A stretch of 64,000 nt of DNA from an uncultured Oscillospiraceae bacterium (GCA_934597175.1 CAKTQR010000001.1:62001-126000); one strand, 5' to 3'; positions 7,181 to 14,910 are shown, counted from the first letter of the stretch. Notes: generated by a model not told the origin, from the sequence alone. Made by a program: numbers and translations.

Positions 7181-8336
7181 TCTTAGCTGCGATATTGGTC
7201 ACCTGAGCCTTAACCACTACGGCGAGCAGCTTTGCGGCGACCATGTCGACGCCGTCGAGGAGGGCGACACAACGATAATCGTGCTTGCCGACGGGCTCGG
7301 CAGCGGCGTTAAGGCCAGTATACTCTCGACGCTGACCTCGAAGATAATCTCCACCATGCTCGCCGCCGGTCTCGGCATCCGTGACGCTGTTGAGACTATC
7401 GCCGCCACGCTCCCCATATGTGCCGAGCGCAAGACCGCATTTTCGACCTTTACAATTATTCGAATTGTCGGAAACGAGCATGCGGATATAATCCAGTACG
7501 AAAACCCGAATGTCGTGCTGCTGCGAAACGGCGTGCATTACGAATTTCCCATGTCAACGATGCACATAGGCGAAAAGACCATTTACCGCTCATCGATAGA
7601 GCTTGCCGAGGGCGATGTGTTCATCGCAATGTCAGACGGCGTTCTCTACGCAAGTGAGGATGGGGTTTTGAACAACAATTGGAACAGGGCAAAGCTTATT
7701 GAGTTTGTTGAGCCTTTGGTCGCCGCTAATTTCACCGCAAAGGTGCTGGCATCTATCATTCTGGACGAGACGAATAAGCTTTACGGCGGCAAACCCTTTG
7801 ACGATGCTACGGTCTGCGTTTTGAAGATAATCAAGCGTGAGCCGCTGAATATCGCCATCGGTCCTCCCGCTCACAAGAACGACGAGCGGCGAATGATGTC
7901 TCTGTTCTTTGCAAAAGAGGGACAGCATGTTGTCTGCGGCGGCACGACCTCGAATATCGCTGCCGAATACCTCGGCGAAAAGGTCGAGGTCAGCGCCTAC
8001 TCCCCCGACCCGGATATCCCGCCGATATCAACCATTAAGGGTGTCGACCTTGCAACGGAGGGCATTATCACGCTTGACAAAGTGCTCATCTACGCAAAGG
8101 ATTACCTTGCCGATAACAAGTCCTTTGAGCAATGGAACTACAAAAAGGATGGCGCATCCCTGGCTGCAAGGAAGCTTTTTGAGGAGGCGACGGATATAAA
8201 CATGTTCATCGGCCGAGCCGAAAACCCGGCGCATCAGGATATGCCCATTAATTTTAATGTAAAGATGCAGATAATAAACGAGCTTGCCGACTGCCTTGAG
8301 CAGATGGGCAAGAGGGTCAAAAAGCTGTACTTCTAA
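7158..8336 (+). CDS. SpoIIE-type (PP2C) serine phosphatase, partner of the hydrogenase sensor
   Basis: This 392-aa protein has a PP2C/SpoIIE fold in residues about 1-225, with metal-binding acidic motifs LADGLGSG, AMSDGVL and FDDATVCVLK, plus an uncharacterised C-terminal part of about 160 residues (from MMSLFFAKEGQHVVCGG). It probably dephosphorylates a protein target in response to its partner. The reading frame begins inside the last 23 bases of the sensor gene, at a run of four ATG codons; which ATG is used is unclear (GGAG lies about 14 bases before the first). Such overlap implies equimolar coupled synthesis. Confidence 0.87.
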   Translation: MMMMKKNNLSCDIGHLSLNHYGEQLCGDHVDAVEEGDTTIIVLADGLGSGVKASILSTLTSKIISTMLAAGLGIRDAVETIAATLPICAERKTAFSTFTIIRIVGNEHADIIQYENPNVVLLRNGVHYEFPMSTMHIGEKTIYRSSIELAEGDVFIAMSDGVLYASEDGVLNNNWNRAKLIEFVEPLVAANFTAKVLASIILDETNKLYGGKPFDDATVCVLKIIKREPLNIAIGPPAHKNDERRMMSLFFAKEGQHVVCGGTTSNIAAEYLGEKVEVSAYSPDPDIPPISTIKGVDLATEGIITLDKVLIYAKDYLADNKSFEQWNYKKDGASLAARKLFEEATDINMFIGRAENPAHQDMPINFNVKMQIINELADCLEQMGKRVKKLYF

Positions 8337-8337
8337 C

Positions 8338-8368
8338 AAAAAAGACGGATCGAACGATCCGTCTTTTT
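8338..8368. terminator. Bidirectional terminator
   Basis: The stem AAGACGGATCG/CGATCCGTCTT (centred 8342-8365) has short A and T tracts on both sides, between the convergent phosphatase and deacetylase genes. Confidence 0.85.
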
Positions 8369-9126
8369 CATATATACCATGCTCTGCCGTTATAGGGGCA
8401 GAATCTGTACGCAAGTCCCGGGGCGAGCTTGTCGCCGTTGCGGCACAAAAGCTCGTCAACTCTCACGAACTCAAAGCCCTGCTCGGTGAGAATATCTATC
8501 GCTTTCAAGACAGCGGGCACGGTCGCATCCTTGGTGTCGTGCAGGAGGATGATATCGCCGTCCTTTGCATGCTCGACGAGGTAATTGCAGATATAATCCT
8601 CATCAATGTGCACCCAATCCCTCGGCGAGTCGGACCACAGCACCGCGATCTGGTCTATCCTGTTCAGCTGAGAGCCGAGATAGTGACCGTAGGGCGGGCG
8701 GAAAAACATCGGTCTTTCGCCGGTGATGCTTTCGATAAGGTCGTTCGTGCGCTCAAGCTCGCCGTGTATCTGCTCCTTGCTGCTTTTGAAAAAGTCTATA
8801 TGTGACCAGGTATGCACGCCGACAAGGTGGCCGTCGTCGTACATGGTCTTGACTATCTCCTGCCGCTTTTCGATCTTTCTGCCCATGAGGAAAAAGCTCG
8901 CCTTGATATTGCGCTCACGCAGACCGTCGAGAAGCTGCTCGGTATATTTGCCCGGGCCGTCGTCAAAGGTGAGCGCTATCTGCTTTTTGCCGGTTGAGGT
9001 CGGCTCGACATAGTAATCCTTGCTAAAAGGGGTCGTCAGAAAGCTGAACGCCGCCGAGCCTATGAGAAATGCAAGCACGGCTGCAATTATTCGCACGGTT
9101 TTATTTTTGCGTTTTTTAGTATTCAT
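8368..9126 (-). CDS. Polysaccharide deacetylase (NodB domain), membrane-anchored
   Basis: A 252-aa protein with a basic N-terminus and one membrane segment (about 11-29), then a carbohydrate esterase 4 domain outside the cell. Catalytic motifs are complete: TFDDGPGKYT (Asp-Asp), HTWSHIDF (metal His), RPPYGHY and LLHDT. It likely N-deacetylates peptidoglycan or another GlcNAc polymer. The ATG at 9126 has no good SD of its own; a 9-codon ORF with an AGGAG SD ends three bases upstream, so initiation may depend on translational coupling. Confidence 0.9.
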   Translation of the reverse strand: MNTKKRKNKTVRIIAAVLAFLIGSAAFSFLTTPFSKDYYVEPTSTGKKQIALTFDDGPGKYTEQLLDGLRERNIKASFFLMGRKIEKRQEIVKTMYDDGHLVGVHTWSHIDFFKSSKEQIHGELERTNDLIESITGERPMFFRPPYGHYLGSQLNRIDQIAVLWSDSPRDWVHIDEDYICNYLVEHAKDGDIILLHDTKDATVPAVLKAIDILTEQGFEFVRVDELLCRNGDKLAPGLAYRFCPYNGRAWYI

Positions 9127-9129
9127 ACA

Positions 9130-9159
9130 TCACACTTTAGTAAAGGCAGGAGTCTTCAT
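9130..9159 (-). CDS. Possible 9-codon leader ORF upstream of the deacetylase
   Basis: On the minus strand AGGAG, five bases, then ATG begin a mini-ORF reading MKTPAFTKV and TGA. The stop lies three bases before the deacetylase ATG. The SD sits in the 5' arm of an 11-bp hairpin and the AUG in its loop. This suggests a coupled leader peptide, but nine codons could arise by chance; confidence is low. Confidence 0.35.
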   Translation of the reverse strand: MKTPAFTKV

Positions 9160-9174
9160 TAAAACTCCTGCCTT
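9143..9174. terminator. Hairpin in the deacetylase leader (terminator-like)
   Basis: A perfect 11-bp stem (AAGGCAGGAGT 9143-9153, ACTCCTGCCTT 9164-9174). On the plus strand GGTTTTTT follows, a terminator-like order, yet no plus-strand gene precedes it. On the minus strand the T-tract is poor (TTTACT), and the hairpin would both end the flavodoxin message inefficiently and fold over the leader SD. Confidence 0.5.
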
Positions 9175-9182
9175 GGTTTTTT

Positions 9183-9462
9183 GCCGTTCGGCTCGGTACA
9201 CCACGGAGTGCTCAATTCCGCAGCACAGCCTGCCTTGCGGCAGCTATCAGCTCCGTTGGCTTGGATAACGCCGTCTGCGTCAGCGTTTTCTACCGCCGTT
9301 GGAACGGGTTTTGCCTTGCAGTGAATACGCCCTTTCGAAAAGGGAAGCTGACGAACGGGTGTGGGCCGTCCGTCACAGTCCGAAACGGTTTCTTGTACTG
9401 CTCGGCAGCTATCTCAATAATAGGTCGGGCTATGCCCTTCCATTAAATGAAATACAAGCTTA
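9183..9462. other. GC-rich gap of unknown content, probable degenerate repeat element
   Basis: About 280 bases separate flavodoxin and the deacetylase. The composition is richer in GC than neighbouring gaps. An 11-base direct repeat CGGCAGCTATC occurs at 9238-9248 and 9403-9413, and there are several short hairpins. On the minus strand a stop-free run of about 40 codons (including YKKPFRTVTDGPHPFVSFPF) has no start or SD. It may be a remnant of a mobile or repeated element; no function is seen. Confidence 0.35.
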
Positions 9463-9966
9463 TCAGTGCTCCTTGCACCATGCAACAACATCGTCAACGC
9501 ACCATGATGCAGGCTCGCCATAGCCGGTCTCCGCCATCTTGAGCGTAGCCTTCTCCTGCTCGTTGAGCTCGCCCTTTTCGTTGAGGCGCTTGGCAATATT
9601 CTTGTTCATAAGAGTCATCATGAGCTTATAGTGCAGCGGGAGCTTCTTCATATCAAAGCCGCCCTGAAGGCAGAAAAGGGGTATTTCGGGCTTGATGCCG
9701 TTCTTTTTTCTACCGATCTTCTCGCTTTCCTCATTGACCGCACCCATGCCCACCTGACAGACAGCGCCGACATCATACATGTCAAGAGCTTTATCCAGCC
9801 CCATGACCTTACCGGCAAACAGCCAGCCTACAAAAACGACCTTGCCGTCGCCAAGTCCCTTGGCCTTGCCAAACTCGACGGCATTGACACCAAGCTGCTC
9901 GGCAATGAGCTCAGCGTACTTTTTGCACGAGCCTGTGCAGGAATTATAAACAACAGCAGTAAACAT
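9463..9966 (-). CDS. Flavodoxin-like protein
   Basis: A 167-aa soluble protein beginning FTAVVYNSCTGSCKKYAELIAEQLG, a flavodoxin-fold first strand with an unusual FMN phosphate loop (SCTGSCKK, two Cys). It continues KVVFVGWLFAGKV and PLFCLQGGFD, as in flavodoxin-domain proteins. It probably carries FMN and transfers electrons, but the partner is not evident. The SD AAGGAGG sits before the ATG, and it has its own promoter. It resembles the uncharacterised flavodoxin-domain family of Clostridia more than classical flavodoxin. Confidence 0.75.
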   Translation of the reverse strand: MFTAVVYNSCTGSCKKYAELIAEQLGVNAVEFGKAKGLGDGKVVFVGWLFAGKVMGLDKALDMYDVGAVCQVGMGAVNEESEKIGRKKNGIKPEIPLFCLQGGFDMKKLPLHYKLMMTLMNKNIAKRLNEKGELNEQEKATLKMAETGYGEPASWCVDDVVAWCKEH

Positions 9967-9994
9967 TTTTCTGCCTCCTTATATTAATAGTACA

Positions 9995-10023
9995 ACAATA
10001 GCACATTTCGATACCAAATTCAA
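9995..10023 (-). promoter_or_regulatory. Promoter of the flavodoxin-like gene
   Basis: On the minus strand TTGAAT (10018-10023) and TATTGT (9995-10000) have a 17-base spacing, 28 bases before the ATG at 9966. Confidence 0.6.
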
Positions 10024-10142
10024 GTACAACCCGAAGGCTGTTTGTTATAATACAGTTTTTCTTATTTGCTTCATAACACATAAGACTGTATAAATATACT
10101 CTAAATTTTATTTCAGGTGATTACAATTTCGACAAAAAGTTG

Positions 10143-10171
10143 TTGCATTTTTGCCAAAAATGTAATATCAT
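10143..10171 (+). promoter_or_regulatory. Promoter of the Asp-Ala repeat surface protein; long 5' leader
   Basis: TTGCAT (10143-10148) and TATCAT (10166-10171) are 17 bases apart. Transcription would begin near 10178, leaving an untranslated leader of about 145 bases before the ATG at 10325. No known riboswitch was recognised in the leader. Confidence 0.5.
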
Positions 10172-10324
10172 AAGTTCGTATATTGGAAAATCGGTTGAAT
10201 GATTGCTACCGTGCGCGCCGTCCATGCGTTCTTTACCGAGGAATAATTGTTTGGTGCAACCGGTTAATTTCGTTTAGTCTCAGGCTTCAGTATCGCATCA
10301 TTGGAGAAAGGAGGAAAACTAAAT

Positions 10325-11497
10325 ATGACTAAAACAGAAAAACTCGGTAAACTGTCGATTTCTCTCGGCCTGATACTTGTAGTTTTCCTGCTTGCAGCTT
10401 TCGTGTTCGGAACGACGGCAAACGCTGATGAGCTTGACGCTGTCGATGTTGAAGCTGTTGAGACCGTTGACGCCGAGGTCGTTGACGATGTCGATGTTGC
10501 CGAGGTCGTCGAGGATGCATCCCTCGAAGCCGTTGAGGCAGCGCTCCCCACCACTGAGGATGTCGATGTTGCCAATGTTCTTAAGAGCGTAAAGAGCTCT
10601 CTTGGTACCGGTTTTGTTTCCGGTAATATCGGCGACGCAAACGACTCTATAGCAAACGATGTTATCAACGCTATCGTCGACGCCATCAAAAACGGCAATG
10701 ACCCCGTTGACAACGACTTTGCTTCCAAGGAAGGCAACAACTTCAAGGGCGGCCCTCACTGGTATCTTCTCATCGAGAACTACATGTTCCTGCCCGATGA
10801 CATCGAGATCACTCTCTGGTCCGACCTTTCCGCACCTAACTACTATCAGGTGCTGACCAAGGCAAACCTCGTTGAGCGTCTCGGCTACATCCGTATTCCC
10901 GCAGGTGTCCCCGTATATGTCAAGACCAACCATGATGTTGACAACTACAGCATGCTGAAGCTCACCATCGAGGGTGCAGTGATCTTTGACGGTGTCACCG
11001 GCGCTCCCCCCGTTCTGCACAACAACCATCAGGTTGTTTACAGCGATGTTTGCGGCATCAACGGTATTCCCATAGGCGGTCACATCCTCGGCCTGTTCAT
11101 CAACCTTGATAACGGTGACGGCGATGCAGATGCCGACGCCGATGCAGACGCCGACGCCGATGCAGATGCCGACGCCGATGCAGACGCTGACGCCGATGCA
11201 GACGCTGACGCCGATGCAGACGCTGACGCCGATGCAGACGCCGATGCAGATGCTGACGCAGACGCAGATGCTGACGCAGACGCCGATGCAGACGCTGACG
11301 CCGATGCAGACGCTGATGCAGATGCGGACGCCGATGCGGATTCGGATTCCGATGCGGATCACGACAATGACAACGATAATCCGCCGAAAGATCCTACCAA
11401 GACAGGCGACGCAAGAGACTACATGCTTGTAACGATGATCGCTCTTAGCAGCATCGTTGTTCTGGCTTCAACTTACCGCAAGAGAGAAGAAAACTGA
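10325..11497 (+). CDS. Secreted surface protein with 36 Asp-Ala repeats and sortase-type C-terminus
   Basis: A 390-aa protein unlike any family I recognise. In order: signal peptide (1-34, cleavage after ANA); an acidic Asp/Glu/Val/Ala stretch (35-95); a probable globular region (about 96-265); exactly 36 Asp-Ala dipeptides (267-338, DNA 11123-11338); an Asp/Ser/Asn tail; DPTKTGD; a hydrophobic helix; and the basic end YRKREEN. The last three parts form a cell-wall sorting signal, though the usual proline of LPxTG is replaced by Thr. A class B sortase lies 2 kb downstream. The long Asp-Ala stalk would be a highly charged, possibly calcium-binding spacer; that is inference. Start chosen by AAAGGAGG before ATG 10325. 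It has its own terminator. Confidence 0.85.
   Translation: MTKTEKLGKLSISLGLILVVFLLAAFVFGTTANADELDAVDVEAVETVDAEVVDDVDVAEVVEDASLEAVEAALPTTEDVDVANVLKSVKSSLGTGFVSGNIGDANDSIANDVINAIVDAIKNGNDPVDNDFASKEGNNFKGGPHWYLLIENYMFLPDDIEITLWSDLSAPNYYQVLTKANLVERLGYIRIPAGVPVYVKTNHDVDNYSMLKLTIEGAVIFDGVTGAPPVLHNNHQVVYSDVCGINGIPIGGHILGLFINLDNGDGDADADADADADADADADADADADADADADADADADADADADADADADADADADADADADADADADADADADADSDSDADHDNDNDNPPKDPTKTGDARDYMLVTMIALSSIVVLASTYRKREEN
11123..11338 (+). repeat. In-gene tandem repeat encoding (Asp-Ala)36
   Basis: The 216 bases are made of GAY-GCN pairs, often in a 12-base unit such as GACGCCGATGCA. Near-identical units invite slippage, so copy number probably varies among strains in steps of six bases without breaking the frame. 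No stop codons occur in several other frames, which produces long spurious ORFs here. Confidence 0.95.
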
Positions 11498-11539
11498 TCA
11501 TGTGTGGGTGATTGGTTGACTTATTGCTTAAGTGAATAT

Positions 11540-11572
11540 AAAATAGGAGTGGTTATGCCGCTCCTATTTTTC
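11540..11572 (+). terminator. Terminator after the Asp-Ala surface protein gene
   Basis: The stem AAATAGGAG/CTCCTATTT with inner GG-CC pairs is followed by TTTTT. It would partly separate the surface gene from the toroid/sortase pair downstream. Confidence 0.8.
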
Positions 11573-11628
11573 ATTATTTGAAAGTTCAAATGGTTTTCCC
11601 GCTTCTAATATAAATTCCGAGGTGTGTC

Positions 11629-13482
11629 ATGAGTAGAAAAAGCAGGCGCAAAAAGTTTATCAAAACGCCGAAGGAGACCCAAGAGCAGAAAAATGCTCGG
11701 GCAAAGCGCAGTCTAATAATTATTTGCTCGGTCATAGTTTTGATAGTTGCCGCCGTTGTGGTGAGCTATATCGTCTCGCAGAACAGGCAGCTGAGCAACA
11801 TCAGGCTTTTTGAAAAGAAGGCCGAGCTTTTAATGGAGCAGGTCGTCTCGGGTGAACGGGACAATGAGCTTTCCGGCGAAATTGACGAGGGGCTTCCCGA
11901 GGGCGTTGTGTTTATCTCGATATGCAACGGCGACGAGCGTGCCAAGGTGTTCACCGGCACGGGCAGCACCAGACAGGCGGCGTGGGACGACGCATACAAC
12001 AAGGCGCACAGCTATGTCGACGAAAACGCATACAACTGTCTGTGGGTCAAGGCCGACCTCATGGGCGAGGCAAAGACCGTGAGCACCGAGGAGTTCTCGA
12101 CCGAGCTTGCGCATTACAGGCCCGAGTTTTTCCGCAAGGGCATTTCATTCGACAAGAATTTTAACACCGCACTTTTGGAGGCCGAGCTCAACGGCGGCAA
12201 AATACTCGACTACGATGAGGAGTGCGTGAACACCACCTACCTGCGTAACTATCTCAAAAAGGCGGGCAAAACGCCGCTCACCACCCTCCCCGATGAATAC
12301 ATCGTGTTCCGCTGCGTAGGCTGGCTGTGCGACGAGGACAGCAAGGTGTATGACCTCATAAGCAGCGACGCCGATTACGGCAGGCGCAAGGTCGACCTTA
12401 TCGACAAGGACTACGCCGCCATGCTCGTTGAAAACGCATCGTCGTTTCTAATTGATCAGGTAAACGAGGACGGAAGCTTTGTCTACGGAATGTATCCCCG
12501 CTTTGACAGAGATATAGATAACTATAACATCGTCCGCCACGCCAGTACCCTCTGGAGTCTTATCTGCCAGTACAGGATGACCGGCAACGAGGAGCTTGTT
12601 TCGGTCATCGACAAGGCGATAGACTACATGATAGATAACGCCGTCATAAGCGCCGATGCAGACACCTCTTATCTGCTGGAGAAAAAGTCGGATGAGATCA
12701 AGCTCGGCGGCTGCGGCGTTGCGGTCGTGGCGCTTACCGAGTACATGGATGCTTTCGGCTCGGACAAATATCATGATGTCGCCGTCAAGCTCGGCAACGG
12801 TATTCTCACCATGCTCAACGAGAACACCGGCGAATACTACCATGTGCTAAACAGCAACTGCTCACGCAAGGAGCAGTTCAGAACCGTCTACTACGACGGT
12901 GAGGCGACCTTTGCCCTGTGCAGGCTCTACTCCCTCACGGGCGACGAGAAGTGGCTTGACGCCGCAAAGGCTGCGGTAGAGCACTTTATAGACGCCGACT
13001 ATGTGCAGTTCAAGGATCACTGGGTCGCATACTCCATGAACGAGATAACTAAGTATGTCGACGACGACAGGTACTACACCTTTGCGCTGCGCAATGCGCA
13101 GGAAAACCTCGACACGATATATAACCGTGACACGACCTATCATACATATTTTGAGCTTTTAATGAGCACCTTTGAGCTATACGACAGGATGACGGAAAAG
13201 GGCATCCATGTCGATTATCTCGACAACGGCTTTGACCTTGAATATTTCCTGCGGACAATTTATAAGCGTGCAGACCACATGCTCAACGGCTACTTCTACC
13301 CCGAATACGCAATGTACATGGCTAACCCCAACAGAGTGCTCGACACCTTTATGGTGCGCCACGACGGCTATCGCATCAGGATAGACGATGTGCAGCACAA
13401 TGTTGGCGGCTACTACCTGTACTACAAGGACTATGACAAGCTCGTAGAATACGGAATGTTGGATTGCAGGGACAAGACATGA
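11629..13482 (+). CDS. Membrane-anchored protein with predicted alpha/alpha-toroid domain
   Basis: A 617-aa protein with a basic cytoplasmic N-terminus (1-27), one transmembrane helix (28-49) and a large extracytoplasmic part. Residues about 80-205 form a mixed domain (VVFISICNGDERAKVFTGTG, then AAWDDAYNKAHSYV). From about 260 on, repeating helical hairpins with aromatic/acidic motifs (YNIVRHASTLWSL, YYDGEATFALCRLY, YHTYFELLMS) look like the six-hairpin barrel of glycosidases and epimerases. A catalytic assignment is not possible. It overlaps the sortase gene by ATGA and follows a sortase substrate, so a role in processing or glycosylating that surface layer is plausible but inferred. Confidence 0.75.
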   Translation: MSRKSRRKKFIKTPKETQEQKNARAKRSLIIICSVIVLIVAAVVVSYIVSQNRQLSNIRLFEKKAELLMEQVVSGERDNELSGEIDEGLPEGVVFISICNGDERAKVFTGTGSTRQAAWDDAYNKAHSYVDENAYNCLWVKADLMGEAKTVSTEEFSTELAHYRPEFFRKGISFDKNFNTALLEAELNGGKILDYDEECVNTTYLRNYLKKAGKTPLTTLPDEYIVFRCVGWLCDEDSKVYDLISSDADYGRRKVDLIDKDYAAMLVENASSFLIDQVNEDGSFVYGMYPRFDRDIDNYNIVRHASTLWSLICQYRMTGNEELVSVIDKAIDYMIDNAVISADADTSYLLEKKSDEIKLGGCGVAVVALTEYMDAFGSDKYHDVAVKLGNGILTMLNENTGEYYHVLNSNCSRKEQFRTVYYDGEATFALCRLYSLTGDEKWLDAAKAAVEHFIDADYVQFKDHWVAYSMNEITKYVDDDRYYTFALRNAQENLDTIYNRDTTYHTYFELLMSTFELYDRMTEKGIHVDYLDNGFDLEYFLRTIYKRADHMLNGYFYPEYAMYMANPNRVLDTFMVRHDGYRIRIDDVQHNVGGYYLYYKDYDKLVEYGMLDCRDKT

Positions 13483-14219
13483 ATATTGATACAAGAAAAA
13501 TCATCAGAATAGTCGCCATCATTGCGCTCATTGCCTCGCTGTGTGTGCTGGCTTTTTATGTCATCGGTGACCTGCGGGATGCAAAGACCGACGACGATAT
13601 TAAAGACCTAAAGGGCAAGGACAACGATGTCAAGATACCCGAGGTGCTGGACGAATACGCCGGCCTTTACGCCGAAAACAGCGACACGATAGGCTGGCTG
13701 AAAATAGACGGCACGGACATTGACTATGTCGTCATGCAAGCTCCCGACGAGATAGACAAGTACCTGCACCGTGACTTCTACGGCAAGGACTCGTACCGCG
13801 GCTGCCTGTTCGTCGACGAATACTGCGATATCTTCAAGTCCGACAACATCATCGTGTACGGCCACAATATGAAGGACGGTACGATGTTCGGCACGCTCGA
13901 CAGCTATGCAGACAAGAGCTTTTACTCCGAGCACAAGGTAATAAATTTTGACACCATTTACGAAAAGCACACCTACGAGGTCGTGGCGGCGATAAAGACG
14001 AACATCCCCGCTAAGGGTGAAAATGTGTTCCGCTATTACGAGTACACAAGCTCGGACGACGAGGAGACCTTCCTTGAGTATGCGGATTTCATCGAGAAAA
14101 ACAAGCTTTATGACACAGGTGTTGAGATAAATCCCGGCGATAAACTGCTCACTCTGTCGACCTGCGCATACCACACGACCGACGGTCGCTTTGTCGTTGT
14201 TGCAAAGCAGATCAGCTGA
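13479..14219 (+). CDS. Class B sortase
   Basis: A 246-aa transpeptidase that cuts a sorting signal and joins the protein to the cell wall. An N-terminal membrane anchor lies at about 8-30. The catalytic triad is visible: His in VYGHNMKDGTMFG, Cys in LTLSTCAYHTTDGRF, and Arg in that GRFVVVAK. The SrtB-type insert and NSDTIGWLKIDGTDIDYVVMQ entry motif support class B. Start is the ATG overlapping the upstream stop (ATGA), not the TTG 15 bases earlier. Its nearest candidate substrate is the Asp-Ala repeat protein. Confidence 0.93.
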   Translation: MNIDTRKIIRIVAIIALIASLCVLAFYVIGDLRDAKTDDDIKDLKGKDNDVKIPEVLDEYAGLYAENSDTIGWLKIDGTDIDYVVMQAPDEIDKYLHRDFYGKDSYRGCLFVDEYCDIFKSDNIIVYGHNMKDGTMFGTLDSYADKSFYSEHKVINFDTIYEKHTYEVVAAIKTNIPAKGENVFRYYEYTSSDDEETFLEYADFIEKNKLYDTGVEINPGDKLLTLSTCAYHTTDGRFVVVAKQIS

Positions 14220-14253
14220 CTACTATAAATTTCTTTTTTTCCCTAATTAATTG

Positions 14254-14282
14254 TTGAGATTTTTTTGGATATAGTGTATAAT
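14254..14282 (+). promoter_or_regulatory. Promoter of the TetR-family regulator
   Basis: TTGAGA (14254-14259), 17 bases, TATAAT (14277-14282, perfect -10), 45 bases before the ATG. Confidence 0.7.
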
Positions 14283-14327
14283 AATAAATAAAAAAAGATA
14301 TATCGTTCAGTTTTGGGAGAAGAGAAT

Positions 14328-14903
14328 ATGAGCGGAAGCAGCAGAATAGTTGAAAGATCAAAAAAGAATATCAAGGACGCTATGCTTGAGCTGATGTACG
14401 AAAAGGAGTTCAGCCGCATAACGGTCAACGAGCTTTTGATAAGAGCCGGTATCAGCAGAGGCACATTCTATGCGCATTTTGCAAACCTCGAGGATGTCCG
14501 GCAGCAGCTTATAGACGACCTTTTTGACTACGCAGACTCGATAGGCGCTAACTATAAGCCCAGTGAGCTTGCTAAAGACCCCTACCCTGTTTTGTTCCTG
14601 ATGGCGGATATCATGACAAAAAGCGCAGACCCCACCAAGAAGCTTTTTAAGTTCATAAACGCCTACGATATCGGAAGAAACCTCAAAACATGGCTGACGG
14701 GATACATTCTGTCCGACGAGGTGCTTGTCGAAAAGCTCGGCGGCGGCGATCAGGCGAGGATATATGCCCGCTTCATTTCCGGCGGCATGATGCATGTGTA
14801 CAACAACTGGATGGCCGACGATATCAAGGCCGAGCCCGAGGTGCTCGCCCGCACGCTTTGCGATATGCTTATGGGCGGCTTTAACGGCGTTATAAAAGAT
14901 TGA
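14328..14903 (+). CDS. TetR/AcrR family transcriptional regulator
   Basis: A 191-aa protein with an N-terminal helix-turn-helix (about 5-55: ERSKKNIKDAMLELMYEKEFSRITVNELLIRAGISRGTFYAHF is the typical arrangement) and an all-helical ligand/dimer domain resembling the TetR_C family with a YNNWM motif near the C-terminus. Start at ATG 14328 after GGGAGAAGAG. It follows the sortase cluster on the same strand but has its own promoter, so control of the surface genes is only possible, not shown. The ligand is unknown. Confidence 0.87.
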   Translation: MSGSSRIVERSKKNIKDAMLELMYEKEFSRITVNELLIRAGISRGTFYAHFANLEDVRQQLIDDLFDYADSIGANYKPSELAKDPYPVLFLMADIMTKSADPTKKLFKFINAYDIGRNLKTWLTGYILSDEVLVEKLGGGDQARIYARFISGGMMHVYNNWMADDIKAEPEVLARTLCDMLMGGFNGVIKD

Positions 14904-14910
14904 TCAAGAT

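Noticed and set aside
10172..10324. Riboswitch in the long leader of the surface protein
   Set aside because: No known conserved core (c-di-GMP or others) could be recognised.
11123..11338. Possible CRISPR array
   Set aside because: Units are 6-12 bases with no unique spacers, and the tract is in frame inside a coding gene.
10319..11432. Long alternative-frame and antisense ORFs over the Asp-Ala repeat (Ile/Gly/Val and Met/Pro/Thr repeats)
   Set aside because: They are by-products of a stop-free 6-base periodicity, with no SD and no sensible start.
14328..14903. TetR protein as proven regulator of the sortase island
   Set aside because: It has its own promoter and no recognisable operator was seen before the surface genes.
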